Positions 38,621 to 49,177 of a stretch of 64,000 bases of DNA are shown here, one piece after another. The DNA comes from Maricaulaceae bacterium (lineage in GTDB: Bacteria; Pseudomonadota; Alphaproteobacteria; Caulobacterales; Maricaulaceae): contig JAHCJP010000001.1 of the NCBI GenBank assembly GCA_026126205.1, positions 372,001 through 436,000 on the forward strand, in the 5' to 3' direction. How positions within the stretch are numbered: the first letter of the stretch is position 1; every line of letters starts with the position of its first letter. The translations under genes and the position numbers were made by a program. A model generated the notes under the pieces. The model searched no databases. It saw only the letters and a program-made list of their open reading frames with translations, and was not told where the DNA came from.

Positions 38621-41600
38621 CTACAGCGGCTCAACGGTCTCCACGCCGCGCACCGCCTTCAGCGCCGCCTGCACGGCGGCGTCGGCCGGCATGCGGCCGG
38701 GCAGGCGCAGTTCGGCCTCCACCCCCGGCCCGGCCGGCAGCAGCAGGCGCACTTCGCCCATCACGCCCTCGCCGCCGCGTGACGCGGCGCGGCGCAGGCG
38801 GTCTTGCACCGCCGGCAGCGCCTCCGGCGTCAGCCGCACCCGCAGCCCGCCAGGCGCCGGGGCGGCGTCCAGCGCCTCCAGCGAATCCGCGAAATAGCGC
38901 AACTGCTCCTCGCGGTCGTCGATGCGCGCCGCGATCACCACCGCCGCCCCCGGCTCCAGCGCGTCGCGGACCTCGGCCAGCAGCCTGGCGGGAATGAACA
39001 CCTCGTACTCGCCGGAAGGGTCCGACAGGGTGACCCAGGCGAAGCGTTCGCCGTTGCGCGCCGACATCCGTTCCTGCTTGCGGCGCACCATGCCGCACAT
39101 GCGCATGGCGGTGACGCCCTCGGCCACGCGCGCCTGGGCGTCGGCGCAGAACACCACGCCGCGGGCGGACAGGGCCTCGCGCTGGTCGTCCAGCGGATGG
39201 CCGGACAGGTAGAACCCGACGGCGGCCAGCTCTTCGTCAAGCTGCCGGACAGACGGCCAGGGATCGGGCGCGGGCAGCGGCGGATGCTCCAGCCCCGCGC
39301 CCGCCTCGCCCGGCCCGCCGAACAGGCTGGACTGGGCGCTTTCGCGTTCCTCGGCGGCCTGCGCCGCAAGGCGGGTGAGGATTTCGGCGGCGGCGAAGGC
39401 GCGGGCGCGATCCGGCTCGATCGAGTCGAAGGCGCCGGCGCGGGCGAGGTTTTCGAAGGTGCGCTTGTTGACGTGGCGCGAGTCCACCCGTTCGGCGAAG
39501 TCGTAAAGGTCTTTGAACGGGCCGCCCGCCGCCCGCACCGCGCAGACATGCTCCATCGCGGCGGGGCCGACATTGCGGATCGCGCCGAGCGCGTAGCGCA
39601 CCGTCCCCTCCTCCACCGTGAAATCGGCGCCGGAGGCGTTGACGTCCGGCGGCCGCACGGCGACGCCCATCCGCCGGGCCTCCTGGAAATACAGCGCCAG
39701 CTTGTCGGTGTTGGCGATATCGAGGCTCATCAGCGCGGCCATGAACTCGGCCGGGCGGCGGGCCTTCAGCACCGCCGTCTGGTAGGCGATGACGGCGTAG
39801 GCGGCGGCGTGGCTCTTGTTGAAGCCATAGCCGGCGAATTCGGCGACGAGATCGAAGATATGGCTGGCCTTGCCGGCGGAGACGCCGCGCGCGGTGGCGC
39901 CCTTCACGAAGCGCTCGCGCTGCTGGTCCATCTCCTCTTTTTTCTTCTTGCCCATGGCGCGGCGCAGCAGATCCGCCTCGCCCAGCGAATAGCCGGACAG
40001 GATCTGCGCGATCTGCATCACCTGCTCCTGGTAGATGATGACGCCGTAGGTCTCCTTCAGCACCGGCTCCAGGTCGGGGTGCAGATAGTCCACCGGCGCG
40101 CGCCCGAACTTGCGCTCGACATAGATGTCGATGTTCTTCATCGGCCCCGGCCGGTAGAGCGAGATCAGGGCGATGATGTCCTCGATGGCGTCGGGTTTGA
40201 CCTTCTTCAGGGCGTCGCGCATGCCGACGCTTTCCATCTGGAACACCCCGATGGCGCCGCCGGAGGCCAGCAGCTCGAACGCCGCCGGGTCGTCATAGTT
40301 TCCGTCGATGTCCGGCGGTTCCGCGCCGCCGGCGCGCAGCAACGCCATCGCGCGGGAAATGACGGTCAGGGTCTTCAGGCCCAGGAAGTCGAACTTCACC
40401 AGCCCGGCCGGCTCCACCCATTTCATGTTGAACTGGGTGGCCGGGATGTCGGAGCGCGGGTCGCGGTAGAGCGGCACCAGCTCGGTCAGCGGCCGGTCGC
40501 CGATCACCACGCCGGCGGCGTGGGTGGAGGCGTTGCGGTAAAGCCCCTCCAGCTTCAGCGCCGTCTCCAGCAGTTTCGCCACCGCCGGGTCCTCGTCGCG
40601 CATCTGGCGCAGGCGCGGCTCGCCGTCGATGGCCTGCGACAGGGTGACGGGATTGGCCGGATTGGCCGGCACCAGCTTGGCGATGCGGTCGACCAGCCCG
40701 AGCGGCAACTGCAGCACCCGGCCGACATCGCGCACCACGGCGCGGGCCTGCAACGTGCCGAAGGTGATGATCTGGGCGACGCGGTCGGCGCCATAGCGGT
40801 TCTGGACGTAGCGGATCACCTCGCCCCGGCGCTCCTGGCAGAAGTCGATGTCGAAATCCGGCATCGACACCCGCTCGGGATTCAGAAACCGCTCGAACAG
40901 CAGGCCGAAGCGCAGGGGGTCGGGGTCGGTGATGGTCAGCGACCAGGCGGCGACGGATCCGGCGCCGGAGCCGCGGCCCGGCCCCACCGGCACGCCATTG
41001 GCCTTCGCCCACTGGATGAAGTCGGCGACGATCAGGAAATAGCCGGGAAAGCCCATCTGGGCGATCACCGACAATTCCATCTCCAGCCGCTGGCGGTATT
41101 CGGCCTCAGGCGCGGACAGGGAACCGGCCTTCAGGCGCGCCTCCAGCCCCTCGCGGGCGCGGGCGGCCAGCTCCTCGGCCTCGTCGCGGCCGCCTTCGGT
41201 TTCGAAACGCGGCAGCAGCGGGTCGCGCAGGCGCGGCCGGAAGGCGCAGCGGCGGGCGATGTCGAGCGTATTGGCGATGGCTTCCGGCAGGTCCCGGAAC
41301 CGTTCCGCCATGTCCTGCGCCGTGGCGAAATGGTGTTCCGGCGTGACGCGGCGCCGGTCATCGACCGTCAGATAGGACCCCTCGGCGATGCACAGCAGCG
41401 CGTCATGCGCGGCGTGCATGGCGGGTTCGGGGAAGAACGCCTCGTTGGTGGCGACCAGCGGCAGGCCGCGGCGGTAGGCCTCGTCGACCAGCCAGCCCTC
41501 GGCCTGCGCCTCCTCGCGCCGGCCATGCCGCTGCAGCTCGACATACAGCCGGTCCGGAAACGCCGCCGACAGCCGGTCGAGCCAGTCCGCGGCGTCGGCG

Positions 41601-42076
41601 AGCCGCCCGGCGGCGACCAGCCGGTTCAGCGCCCCGTCCGGGCCGCCGGTGAGCGCGATCAGCCCGTCGGCGTGGTCGAACAGCGCCTGCGCCGGAACAT
41701 GCGGCGGCTCGACGGAGTCGACATCGAGAAAGGCGGCGCTCGACAGCGTCATCAGATTGCGCCAGCCGGTTTCGGACTGGGCCAGCAGCGCCACCGTCCC
41801 GTCCGGGGCGGCGCGCTCGCCGGGGCGCGGGTCGGACAGGCGCACCGACAGCGTGCAGCCGGCGATCGGCTGCACGCCGGCGGAGGCGAGCGTCTCGGAG
41901 AACTCCAGCGCCCCGAACAGGTTGTTGCTGTCGGTCAGCGCCACGGCGGGCATGCCGCGCTCGGCGCACACCGCCGCCAGCTGCGGGATGCGGATCGCGC
42001 CCTCGAGCAGCGAATAGGGCGAGCGCACCCGCAGGTGCACGAATTGCGCCCCGCCCGTCTCCGCCTGCTCCGTCAT
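38621..42076 (-). CDS. dnaE: DNA polymerase III subunit alpha (replicative, DnaE1)
   Basis: An 1151-residue C-family polymerase. The N-terminal PHP domain begins [17 protein letters not shown]; Arg18 and Pro20 replace metal ligands seen in active PHP domains, so proofreading should rely on a separate epsilon subunit. The catalytic core shows [10 protein letters not shown] and [16 protein letters not shown] (about residue 405), followed by the thumb, fingers ([12 protein letters not shown]), tandem HhH and a C-terminal OB fold. Length and the opening motif identify the replicative form rather than the SOS-induced DnaE2. The SOS-controlled microgene lies 41 bases upstream and may be co-transcribed. 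Confidence 0.96.
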   Translation of the reverse strand: MTEQAETGGAQFVHLRVRSPYSLLEGAIRIPQLAAVCAERGMPAVALTDSNNLFGALEFSETLASAGVQPIAGCTLSVRLSDPRPGERAAPDGTVALLAQSETGWRNLMTLSSAAFLDVDSVEPPHVPAQALFDHADGLIALTGGPDGALNRLVAAGRLADAADWLDRLSAAFPDRLYVELQRHGRREEAQAEGWLVDEAYRRGLPLVATNEAFFPEPAMHAAHDALLCIAEGSYLTVDDRRRVTPEHHFATAQDMAERFRDLPEAIANTLDIARRCAFRPRLRDPLLPRFETEGGRDEAEELAARAREGLEARLKAGSLSAPEAEYRQRLEMELSVIAQMGFPGYFLIVADFIQWAKANGVPVGPGRGSGAGSVAAWSLTITDPDPLRFGLLFERFLNPERVSMPDFDIDFCQERRGEVIRYVQNRYGADRVAQIITFGTLQARAVVRDVGRVLQLPLGLVDRIAKLVPANPANPVTLSQAIDGEPRLRQMRDEDPAVAKLLETALKLEGLYRNASTHAAGVVIGDRPLTELVPLYRDPRSDIPATQFNMKWVEPAGLVKFDFLGLKTLTVISRAMALLRAGGAEPPDIDGNYDDPAAFELLASGGAIGVFQMESVGMRDALKKVKPDAIEDIIALISLYRPGPMKNIDIYVERKFGRAPVDYLHPDLEPVLKETYGVIIYQEQVMQIAQILSGYSLGEADLLRRAMGKKKKEEMDQQRERFVKGATARGVSAGKASHIFDLVAEFAGYGFNKSHAAAYAVIAYQTAVLKARRPAEFMAALMSLDIANTDKLALYFQEARRMGVAVRPPDVNASGADFTVEEGTVRYALGAIRNVGPAAMEHVCAVRAAGGPFKDLYDFAERVDSRHVNKRTFENLARAGAFDSIEPDRARAFAAAEILTRLAAQAAEERESAQSSLFGGPGEAGAGLEHPPLPAPDPWPSVRQLDEELAAVGFYLSGHPLDDQREALSARGVVFCADAQARVAEGVTAMRMCGMVRRKQERMSARNGERFAWVTLSDPSGEYEVFIPARLLAEVRDALEPGAAVVIAARIDDREEQLRYFADSLEALDAAPAPGGLRVRLTPEALPAVQDRLRRAASRGGEGVMGEVRLLLPAGPGVEAELRLPGRMPADAAVQAALKAVRGVETVEPL

Positions 42077-42117
42077 GCCGCCTCCGACTCGAAGCCGTCA
42101 GCCTAGCGTCTCTGACG

Positions 42118-42210
42118 TCAGCCCGCGACCGCCGAACTCCACACCATCATCATCCAAGCGAAGCCCAGAACCGCCGCCGCCGCCGAAACATCCGTGATCA
42201 TGCGCCGCAT
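42118..42210 (-). CDS. SOS-controlled 30-residue membrane microprotein (SidA-like)
   Basis: A 30-codon gene: MRRMITDVSAAAAVLG then FAWMMMVWSSAVAG, i.e. a short basic N-terminus and one transmembrane helix (about 8-28). GGGAGG ends 6 bases before ATG 42210, a strong ribosome site, and a promoter with a GTTC-N7-GTTC LexA box lies 30-69 bases upstream. Caulobacter SidA, a 29-residue SOS-induced inner-membrane inhibitor of division that acts on FtsW/FtsN, has the same size, topology and LexA control, and from memory also sits next to dnaE. Homology is inferred from these traits, not from alignment. An in-frame reading to 42309 overlaps the promoter and is rejected. Confidence 0.72.
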   Translation of the reverse strand: MRRMITDVSAAAAVLGFAWMMMVWSSAVAG

Positions 42211-42239
42211 CGCGCCCTCCCTGATCCTGCCGGTCCAAA

Positions 42240-42279
42240 GTTCATGGTTTGTTCTTTCACGTTTTGTTCCGTTTGTCAA
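42240..42279 (-). promoter_or_regulatory. Promoter with SOS box for the dnaE-adjacent microgene
   Basis: Minus strand: a perfect -35 TTGACA (42279-42274), a 17-base spacer, and a weak -10 AAGAAC (42256-42251). The direct repeat GTTC-N7-GTTC on the plus strand (42240-42254) is the alphaproteobacterial LexA operator, and its half-site GTTC 42251-42254 lies in the -10, the same geometry as at lexA. This predicts LexA repression and DNA-damage induction of the microgene at 42118-42210. Confidence 0.75.
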
Positions 42280-42394
42280 CCTTCGAATCACGCCGCCCGC
42301 GGCGGCCATGGTCGGGGAAAGGTGGGTCAGAGGTGGGTGGAAGGTATGCGGAAGATGGATGAAAGAACGGCTGAGAGGGGTGGCAAAGAGGAGG

Positions 42395-43105
42395 TCAGGA
42401 CGCCTGTTCCGCCCCGCCCTCGAATGGAACCAGGCGCCCGTCGCGGAAGGTCAGCACCCGGTCCATGCGCCGGGCCAGCGCCAGATTATGGGTGGCGACC
42501 AGCGCCGCCGTCCCCTCTTCCTTCGCGGCGCGCGAAAAGGCCGCGAACACCGCATCGGAGGTTTTCGGATCGAGGTTTCCGGTCGGCTCGTCGGCCAGGA
42601 TCACCCTTGGTGCATTGGCGAATGCGCGGGCGATGGCGACGCGTTGCTGCTCGCCGCCCGACAACTGCGCCGGACGGTGCGTTGTGCGCTCGGCCAGCCC
42701 CATGACGGCCAGCAGCCGCGCCGCCTCCCTGGCCGCGGCGGCCTTCGGCGTCCCCGCGATCCGCATTGGCAGCATCACGTTCTCCAGGGCGTCGAACTCC
42801 GGCAGCAAATGGTGGAACTGGTAGACGAACCCGATCGCCCGGCGGCGCAGCGCCGTGCGTACGCGGTCCGACCGGGCCAGCCCGTCCTCGCCGTCCACCC
42901 GCACCTCGCCGCCGTCCGGCCGCTCCAGCAGCCCGGCGATATGCAGCAGCGATGACTTGCCGGAACCGGACGGGCCGACCAGGCCGACAATCTCGCCGGG
43001 GCGCAGATCCAGGCTCGCTCCGCGCAGCACCGGCAGTTCGCCCGCCTCCGTGCGGTAGGTGCGGCGCACATCCTTCAGCGACAGCACCGGTTCGCGCTTA
43101 CTCAT
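42395..43105 (-). CDS. lolD: Lipoprotein-releasing ABC transporter ATPase LolD
   Basis: A 236-residue ABC ATPase powering release of lipoproteins from the inner membrane to LolA. Walker A is [15 protein letters not shown], the signature is [15 protein letters not shown], Walker [13 protein letters not shown] and the switch His is in [13 protein letters not shown]. Length is normal for LolD. It overlaps lolC by eight bases and follows it in transcription (proS-lolC-lolD). Confidence 0.95.
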   Translation of the reverse strand: MSKREPVLSLKDVRRTYRTEAGELPVLRGASLDLRPGEIVGLVGPSGSGKSSLLHIAGLLERPDGGEVRVDGEDGLARSDRVRTALRRRAIGFVYQFHHLLPEFDALENVMLPMRIAGTPKAAAAREAARLLAVMGLAERTTHRPAQLSGGEQQRVAIARAFANAPRVILADEPTGNLDPKTSDAVFAAFSRAAKEEGTAALVATHNLALARRMDRVLTFRDGRLVPFEGGAEQAS

Positions 43106-44429
43106 AGCGCAGCGCCTCCACCGGATCGAGCCGCGCCGCCCGCCGCGCCGGAAGCAGCGCGCAGACCAGCGACATCGCGAACGCCCACACCGAGACGAAA
43201 ATCACCTCGCCCACGTCCAGCCGCGCCGGCAAGCGGTAAAGGCCGTATACCTCCGGCTCGAACACATTGCCGCCGAACAGCATGTTCAGCCCGTCCTGCA
43301 GCACGCCGATATTGGCGACCAGAATCAGGCCCAGCACGACGCCCGCCACCGCGCCCAGCAGGCCAATGGCGACGCCGATGATCAGGAAGATGCGCATGAT
43401 CGAATTCTGCGTCGCGCCCAGCGTGCGCAGCACGGCGATGTCGCGCCCCTTGTTCTTCACCAGCATGACGAGGCCGGTGATGATGTTCAGCGCCGTCACC
43501 GTCACCAGCAGCAGCATCACCACGCGCATCATCGTGCGCTCGATCTCCAGCGCCTGGGCCAGGTCGCGCTCGATATGCCGCCAGTCCCACACCGCCGCCT
43601 GCGGACCCAGCAGCGCCTGCACGCGGTCGCGCACGCGGCTGATCGTCTGCTGGTCCGGCGAGACGGCGCGGATCTCGATGGAATCGGCGCGGTCGCCGCG
43701 GCCGAAGAACAGCTGCGCCTGCTCGAAGGGCATGAAGGCGAGCACACCGTCGAACTGCGGCTGGCCAACGGAGAAAATACCCGCCACGTCATAGCTCTTG
43801 CGCCGCGGCACGCCGCCGATGGGCGTCGCCGCGCTGGCCGGCGACATCAGAAGCACCGGGTCATCCACGCCCACGCCCAGCTTCATCGACAGGCCGGAGC
43901 CGATCAGGATCTCGTCGCCGCCATAATGCCCCTCTCCAAAGGTCTCGATCGATCCCTGCAACAGGCCCTCGTCGGGACGTGCGGGGTCGCGGCCGGTTAC
44001 GGCGCGCAGCCGCGCCAGGTCCTGCGCGCGCATGCCCACCACCTGCGCCGCCTCCACCCTGTCGGCGCTCATCGCCACGGCTGGCGAGGTGATCACCGGC
44101 CCCGCCACCGCCACCTCGGGCAGCGCGCCGATGCGGTCCGCGACGTCGAAATACTCCTCCCGGGACATCTCCGAAACGTCCACGACGACATGGGCGCGGA
44201 TGCCCAGAAGCCGGCTGGTCAGCTCATGCCGGAAGCCGTTCATGATCGACATCACGGTGATCAGCGCCGTCACCGCCAGCATGACGCCGGTGAAGGAGAT
44301 CACGGCGATCAGGGCGATCCCGCCCTCGCGGCGCCGCGCGCGCAGATAACGGCCGGCGACGGAGAATTCGAAGCCGCTGAACGGCCCTGCGCCGTTCCTG
44401 TTCTTTGCGGGAGCGGCGGCGTCAGCCAC
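43098..44429 (-). CDS. lolC: Lipoprotein-releasing system permease LolC/LolE family
   Basis: A 443-residue membrane protein with the MacB-type layout: a first helix (about 38-62), a large periplasmic domain (about 63-290) and three C-terminal helices. [14 protein letters not shown] at the N-terminus and [13 protein letters not shown] segment match LolC/E; the C-terminus ends in [17 protein letters not shown] single LolC/E-type gene (LolF-like homodimer) is usual in Alphaproteobacteria. It overlaps proS by eight bases upstream and lolD downstream. Confidence 0.94.
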   Translation of the reverse strand: MADAAAPAKNRNGAGPFSGFEFSVAGRYLRARRREGGIALIAVISFTGVMLAVTALITVMSIMNGFRHELTSRLLGIRAHVVVDVSEMSREEYFDVADRIGALPEVAVAGPVITSPAVAMSADRVEAAQVVGMRAQDLARLRAVTGRDPARPDEGLLQGSIETFGEGHYGGDEILIGSGLSMKLGVGVDDPVLLMSPASAATPIGGVPRRKSYDVAGIFSVGQPQFDGVLAFMPFEQAQLFFGRGDRADSIEIRAVSPDQQTISRVRDRVQALLGPQAAVWDWRHIERDLAQALEIERTMMRVVMLLLVTVTALNIITGLVMLVKNKGRDIAVLRTLGATQNSIMRIFLIIGVAIGLLGAVAGVVLGLILVANIGVLQDGLNMLFGGNVFEPEVYGLYRLPARLDVGEVIFVSVWAFAMSLVCALLPARRAARLDPVEALRYE

Positions 44430-45753
44430 CGAACGCCCCTTCGGCGAGACGCGCGATGGCGTCGTCCAGGCCCAGTTCGTGCCGTTCTCCGGTGCGGCGC
44501 GCCTTCACCTCCGCCTTACCTTCCTTCAACCCGCGCGGACCGATGACCATCTGATACGGCAGGCCGATCAGATCCATGGTGGCGAACTTGCCGCCGGGGC
44601 GTTCATCGGTGTCGTCCCACAGCGGCTCCTTGCCGGCCTTCGTCAGCGCCTCATAGGCCCTGGCGCAGGCCGCGCCGGTGTCTGCATCGCCAGGTTTCAG
44701 GTCGATAATCGCGGCGCCGAAGGGCGCCACGGATTCCGGCCAGATGATGCCGGCGTCATCGTGCGAGGCCTCTATGATCGCACCGGCCAGCCGCGAGACG
44801 CCAACGCCGTAGGAGCCCATATGGACGGGCTTCTGCGCACCGTCCGGGTGCGTGACCACGGCTTTCATCGGCGCTGAGTATTTCTCGCCGAAGTAGAAGA
44901 TGTGCCCCACCTCGATGCCGCGGGCGGACAGGCGCTTGGCCTCCGGAACCTCGACCGCAAAGCGCTCGGCTTCGTGCATTTCGTCGGTAGCGGCGTAGAG
45001 CGCGGTGCGCGCATCGACCAGCGGCTGCAAATCGCCATCGAAATCCACCGCCCCCGGCGCGCCCATCTCCACCAGGTCGGCATGGCAGAACACCTGGCTT
45101 TCGCCGGTCTCGGCCAGGATAATGAATTCATGGCTGAGATCGCCGCCGATCGGCCCGGTGTCGGCGCGCATCGGCACCGCCTTCAGCCCCATGCGCGCGA
45201 AGGTGTTCAGATACGCCACGAACATCTTGTTATAAGCCGCTCTGGCGCCTGCTTCATCCAGATCGAAAGAATAGGAATCCTTCATCAGGAACTCGCGCCC
45301 GCGCATCACCCCGAACCGGGGGCGGATCTCGTCGCGGAACTTCCACTGAATGTGGTAGAGCAGCTTTGGCAGATCCTTGTAGGACCGGCACGCGGAGCGG
45401 AAAATCTCGGTGATCATCTCCTCGTTGGTCGGGCCGTAGAGCAGGTCGCGCTTGTGACGGTCGCGGATGCGCAGCATCTCCTCGCCATAGTCGTCGTAGC
45501 GCCCGCTCTCGCGCCACAGATCGGCCGGCTGCAGCGTGGGCATCAGCAGTTCCACCGCCCCGGCGCGGTCCTGCTCCTCGCGCACGATCTGCTCGATCTT
45601 CTTCAGCACCCGGAAACCCAGCGGCAGCCAGGCATAGATGCCCGCCGCCTCCTGGCGGATCATGCCGGCGCGCAGCATCAGGCGGTGCGAGGCTATCTGG
45701 GCGTCCGCCGGGGTCTCTTTCAGAACCGGCAGGAAGAAACGGCTAAGGCGCAT
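44422..45753 (-). CDS. proS: Proline--tRNA ligase (short alphaproteobacterial type)
   Basis: A 443-residue class-II aminoacyl-tRNA synthetase. ATG 45753 gives [19 protein letters not shown]; the frame remains open to 45921 but upstream residues are not conserved. It lacks the editing (INS) domain that makes E. coli ProRS about 570 residues, the usual state in Alphaproteobacteria. Motif-2 [24 protein letters not shown] and PTNEEMITE are clear. It leads proS-lolC-lolD; divergent from the potassium channel gene. Confidence 0.96.
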   Translation of the reverse strand: MRLSRFFLPVLKETPADAQIASHRLMLRAGMIRQEAAGIYAWLPLGFRVLKKIEQIVREEQDRAGAVELLMPTLQPADLWRESGRYDDYGEEMLRIRDRHKRDLLYGPTNEEMITEIFRSACRSYKDLPKLLYHIQWKFRDEIRPRFGVMRGREFLMKDSYSFDLDEAGARAAYNKMFVAYLNTFARMGLKAVPMRADTGPIGGDLSHEFIILAETGESQVFCHADLVEMGAPGAVDFDGDLQPLVDARTALYAATDEMHEAERFAVEVPEAKRLSARGIEVGHIFYFGEKYSAPMKAVVTHPDGAQKPVHMGSYGVGVSRLAGAIIEASHDDAGIIWPESVAPFGAAIIDLKPGDADTGAACARAYEALTKAGKEPLWDDTDERPGGKFATMDLIGLPYQMVIGPRGLKEGKAEVKARRTGERHELGLDDAIARLAEGAFGG

Positions 45754-45901
45754 GGGAATCGGTCCCGGGTCGGAGCTTGCTGCGATGCACCAAGCATTAG
45801 ACGCCATGCGCGGAACCGGCAAGGCGCGGGCGCGGATCAAACACTGGTGTGCAACAGGCTTCCGGTGGCTATGATCCGTTTGTGTGGCACATGGGGCTAG
45901 A

Positions 45902-46678
45902 ATGGGTGGTTTACGCCGCAAACTTTATGAAAACCTGGAGCCTGAGGCATGGCCCGGAAAGGGATTGTCCTCGCTGAACGCCACCATCATCACGCTGATC
46001 CTCTTCTCCGTTGTTTTTACGATCATAGAAAGCGAACAGGGCGCCCTTGGCATCAGTCTTGAGGCTACACGCGCTGTCGAGATTGCTCTCGCCGTTGTCT
46101 TCGGCGTCGAATACATACTGCGGGTCTGGGTCAGCGCGGAGACTCCGAAATACGGCCCCGGTGTAGTCGGCAGGCTGCGCTATATGCTCTCCCCAACGGC
46201 CTTGCTGGACCTCATCGCGCTCAGCCCGGTTCTGTTTCTCGGCGCGGGCGGGGAAGTATTCCTGCTGAGACTGTTGCGCCTGCTGCGGATTTTGCGACTG
46301 GCCCGGCTCGGACGCTTCTCCATGGCCATGGCGGCAATCGGCGAAGCCGTAAAGGCACGTGGCTATGAACTCATAATGAGCATGGTGTTCGCGGGAGCAC
46401 TGCTACTGATTTCATCCACCTTGCTCTATGTCGTTGAAGGCGAGAGCCAACCGGAAGCCTTTGGAAGCATTCCCCGGGCCATGTGGTGGTCCATCGCCAC
46501 TCTGACCACGGTTGGCTATGGCGATGTTACGCCAGTCACCGTAATCGGCCGCATACTGGCTGGCCTAACAGCCATTAGCGGCATTGGCCTGATCGCTCTT
46601 CCAACCGGAATTCTCGCAGCGGCGTTTAGTGAAGCGCTGCAGAAAAGGCGTGAGGAACTATCCCGGGACGCGGACTAG
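45902..46678 (+). CDS. Voltage-gated-type potassium channel protein
   Basis: A 258-residue six-helix ion channel (from ATG 45902; GTG 45884 would add six residues). The arginine-rich voltage-sensor-like S4, [16 protein letters not shown], is at about 123-138 and the K-selective filter TTVGYGD at 202-208 in the pore loop, followed by S6 and a short tail with no RCK/TrkA-N domain. It is thus a Kv-like bacterial channel with no ligand sensor. Base composition falls to roughly 52-57% G+C in sampled lines against about 65% in the nearby mce/rnj genes, suggesting acquisition from outside. It is a lone gene and overlaps the convergent DUF1467 gene by four bases. Confidence 0.85.
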   Translation: MGGLRRKLYENLEPEAWPGKGLSSLNATIITLILFSVVFTIIESEQGALGISLEATRAVEIALAVVFGVEYILRVWVSAETPKYGPGVVGRLRYMLSPTALLDLIALSPVLFLGAGGEVFLLRLLRLLRILRLARLGRFSMAMAAIGEAVKARGYELIMSMVFAGALLLISSTLLYVVEGESQPEAFGSIPRAMWWSIATLTTVGYGDVTPVTVIGRILAGLTAISGIGLIALPTGILAAAFSEALQKRREELSRDAD

Positions 46679-47019
46679 AACCCCGGCGCGAAAGGCCGGC
46701 CGACGAAAATCATCATCGACGCCTCGACGATCACGAACAGCACGATCCAGATGGCGGCGCCGGCGATGGTCGCCCACCAGAATTTCTGTTTCAGGTTCGG
46801 CGCAACAGGGGCGCCCGGCTCTGTTCCCGGCGCCACCTCGCCATCCTCGAACTGGCCGCGCACGCCGATAGGCAGCAGGGCGAACAGCACGATCCACCAG
46901 CACACCAGATAGGTCGCGACGCCAGTGAACAGGCCCATGCCATGCCAGCGCACGAAAAAGCCCGACAGCCACAGCAGCGCCGCCATACCGATGATCAGGA
47001 AAGCGAGCCAGCGCGGCAT
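46675..47019 (-). CDS. DUF1467 family membrane protein
   Basis: A 114-residue protein with three predicted transmembrane helices (about 4-22, 30-52 and 83-103). It matches the small DUF1467 family found beside mce or proS in Alphaproteobacteria; VCWWIVLFALLPIGVRGQFE and the EPGAPVAPNLKQKFWWAT stretch are characteristic. Function unknown. It starts three bases after the mce stop, so it is in the rnj-mce-DUF1467 transcription unit. Confidence 0.8.
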   Translation of the reverse strand: MPRWLAFLIIGMAALLWLSGFFVRWHGMGLFTGVATYLVCWWIVLFALLPIGVRGQFEDGEVAPGTEPGAPVAPNLKQKFWWATIAGAAIWIVLFVIVEASMMIFVGRPFAPGF

Positions 47020-47021
47020 GG

Positions 47022-47447
47022 CTAGTGCGCCCCTTCGGGCTTCTGCATCAGCTCCACCAGCACGCCGTGGGTGTCCTTCGGATGCACGAAGATCACCGGA
47101 ACGCCATGAGCGCCGATATACGGTTCGCCGGAACCCAGCACCGTGGCGCCGCGATCGCGCATCGCATCGCGCGCGGCGATGATGTCGTCGACCTCGAAAC
47201 ACACATGGTGCTGACCGCCCTTCGGGTTGTTTTCCAAGAACTTGCGGATCGGGCTGCCCTCGCCCAGCGGTTCGATCAGTTCGATCTCGGTATTGCCGGT
47301 ATCGATGAAGCACACCTTGACGCCAAGATGCGGGAAATCCTTCACCGGCGTCGCCTTGTCAGCGCCGTAAAGGGCGGCCCAGGTCGCCTTCGCCGCCTCG
47401 ATATCGGGCGTGGCGACGCCGATATGGTTCAGCCGTCCGATCTTCAT
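47022..47447 (-). CDS. mce: Methylmalonyl-CoA epimerase
   Basis: A 141-residue VOC-fold metalloenzyme interconverting (S)- and (R)-methylmalonyl-CoA in propionyl-CoA use. ATG 47447 is chosen because GGGAGA lies 10 bases upstream and it gives MKIGRLNHIGVATPDIEAA; an ATG at 47465 is in frame. Metal-ligand regions are LNHIGVA (His8), HHVCFEVDDI and GVLVELMQ. It follows rnj with the rnj stop just upstream of its ribosome site. Confidence 0.92.
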   Translation of the reverse strand: MKIGRLNHIGVATPDIEAAKATWAALYGADKATPVKDFPHLGVKVCFIDTGNTEIELIEPLGEGSPIRKFLENNPKGGQHHVCFEVDDIIAARDAMRDRGATVLGSGEPYIGAHGVPVIFVHPKDTHGVLVELMQKPEGAH

Positions 47448-47461
47448 GGGCGTGTCTCCCG

Positions 47462-49177
47462 TCAAATCCGCAACACTGTGGCGTCCACCGCCGGGCGCTT
47501 GCCCCAGATGCGCTGGGCCTCGCGCTTCACCTCGCGCTCTATCACTTCCTCGGCGGCGTCCTCGTCCATCCGTTCGCTGTGCGGCAGGCGCGAATAGGCG
47601 CTTTCGGCCGCCTCGGCCAGCGCGTCCAGAAAATCGTCGAGGCCGAAATCATGCGCGTCGGGCAGGCCGACGGCGCGCACATCAGGGCCCGAAACGATGC
47701 GCCCCTTGCCGTCCACCGCCATCGCCACCGACACATGCCCGGCGAAGGCGAGCTTGCGGCGTTCGCGCATCGAATTGCCGTCGGCCGGCACGATGAAGGC
47801 GCCATCGACATGCAGCCGCCCGGCCGGAACCTGGTCAACCACTTCCGCGCCATCGCGCGATAGCCGGATCAGATCGCCATTGCGCGGCGACAGCGCGTGC
47901 GGAACCTGCAATGACTTGGCGAATCGCGCATGCTCTATCAGATGCCGGCGCTCGCCATGCACCGGGATAGCGATCTGCGGCCGCGCCCAGCGATACATCT
48001 GGCGCAGCTCCTCGCGGCAGGGGTGGCCGGAGACGTGGATGTCCGACCCGCGGTCGGTCACGATCTCAACACCATTTCCGGCCAGCAGGTTCTGCAGCTC
48101 GAAAATCGCCGTCTCATTGCCGGGAATGACGCGCGAGGAAAAGATCACCGTGTCCCCCGCACCCAACTTCACATGCCGGTGCGAGCCGTCGGATATGCGC
48201 GACAGGGCGGCGCGCGGCTCTCCCTGGCTGCCGGTGACGAGATAAAGAATCTTGTTCGGCGGAAAATGCCCGGCGTCGGCCTCGTCGATGAAATCCTTCG
48301 CATCGGCCAGCAGGCCCACGGCCTTGGCCGCGCCCGCCATGCGGTGCATGGAGCGGCCGACCAGGCACACCCGACGGCCGTTCGCCTCAGCGGCGCGGAT
48401 GGCGCTTTCCATGCGCGCCACGTTGGACGCGAAGGCGGCGATGGCGACGCGGCCCTTGTGGCGGCCCACCTCCTCGATCAGCGCCTGGCGCACATCGCCT
48501 TCAGAGCCTGAGGTTCCCTCCACGAACACATTGGTGGAATCGCACACCATGGCGAGAACGCCCTCGTCGGCCAGCGCCTCAATGGCGGCCGAATCCGTCA
48601 CCTCGCCGATCAGCGGGTCGGGGTCGATCTTCCAGTCGCCAGTGTGCAGGATCAGCCCCGCCGGGGTGCGGATGGCGAGGCCGTTCGGCTCTGGTATCGA
48701 ATGGGTCAGCGTGACCAGTTGGATGTCGAACGGGCCCAGCTTGAAGCGGGCGTCGAGCGGAATCTCATGCAGCCCCACCTCGCCCATCAGGTTCTTTTCG
48801 CTCAACCGGTCGCGCACCAAATAGGCCGTGAACGGCGTCGCCCAGACCGGGCAGCGCAGGCGCTCCCACAGATGCGCCACCGCGCCCATATGGTCCTCAT
48901 GGGCGTGGGTCAGCACCATGCCGAGCAGATTGTGCTTGCGCTCCTCGATGAACGCCGGGTCGGGCAGGATCAGGTCCACCCCCGGCGTGGTCAGATCGCC
49001 GAAGGTGACCCCGCAATCGACGATGATCCATTTGCGGTCCTCCTCCGGCCCGTAGCCGTAGAGGTTGAGATTCATGCCGATCTCGTCCGACCCGCCAAGG
49101 GGCAGGAAATACACTGCCGCCTCGCCGGCGGCGGCGCCGGGCTGTCCGTTGTTTTTGTTGTTCTTCTTGCGGGTCAC
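47462..49177 (-). CDS. rnj: Ribonuclease J
   Basis: A 571-residue metallo-beta-lactamase/beta-CASP RNase acting in 5'-3' mRNA turnover and rRNA maturation. Zinc ligands are in [13 protein letters not shown] (His91, His93, Asp95, His96) and LHTGDW; ESASVAR-type CASP residues and [13 protein letters not shown] follow. The N-terminus has a short Asn/Lys-rich stretch (KKNNKNNGQ). It overlaps coaX by four bases; in Alphaproteobacteria it replaces part of the E. coli degradosome role together with RNase E. Confidence 0.95.
   Translation of the reverse strand: MTRKKNNKNNGQPGAAAGEAAVYFLPLGGSDEIGMNLNLYGYGPEEDRKWIIVDCGVTFGDLTTPGVDLILPDPAFIEERKHNLLGMVLTHAHEDHMGAVAHLWERLRCPVWATPFTAYLVRDRLSEKNLMGEVGLHEIPLDARFKLGPFDIQLVTLTHSIPEPNGLAIRTPAGLILHTGDWKIDPDPLIGEVTDSAAIEALADEGVLAMVCDSTNVFVEGTSGSEGDVRQALIEEVGRHKGRVAIAAFASNVARMESAIRAAEANGRRVCLVGRSMHRMAGAAKAVGLLADAKDFIDEADAGHFPPNKILYLVTGSQGEPRAALSRISDGSHRHVKLGAGDTVIFSSRVIPGNETAIFELQNLLAGNGVEIVTDRGSDIHVSGHPCREELRQMYRWARPQIAIPVHGERRHLIEHARFAKSLQVPHALSPRNGDLIRLSRDGAEVVDQVPAGRLHVDGAFIVPADGNSMRERRKLAFAGHVSVAMAVDGKGRIVSGPDVRAVGLPDAHDFGLDDFLDALAEAAESAYSRLPHSERMDEDAAEEVIEREVKREAQRIWGKRPAVDATVLRI

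Noticed and set aside
38621..42076. Reading the SOS box near dnaE as evidence for the imuA-imuB-dnaE2 mutagenesis cassette
   Set aside because: The polymerase has the replicative DnaE1 start and length, and no imuA or imuB lies upstream; lolD and lolC do.
38804..42106. An 1100-codon open frame antisense to dnaE
   Set aside because: High-GC third positions keep this frame open; the translation is Arg/Gln/His-rich with no domain, and dnaE on the other strand is unmistakable. The same holds for the long antisense frames over kynU, sdaA, comEC, bamA, nuoL, nuoM and others.
42118..42309. A 63-residue version of the dnaE-adjacent microgene
   Set aside because: The longer reading runs through the -35, -10 and LexA box and has no ribosome site. 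Only the 30-codon version has GGGAGG at the right distance.
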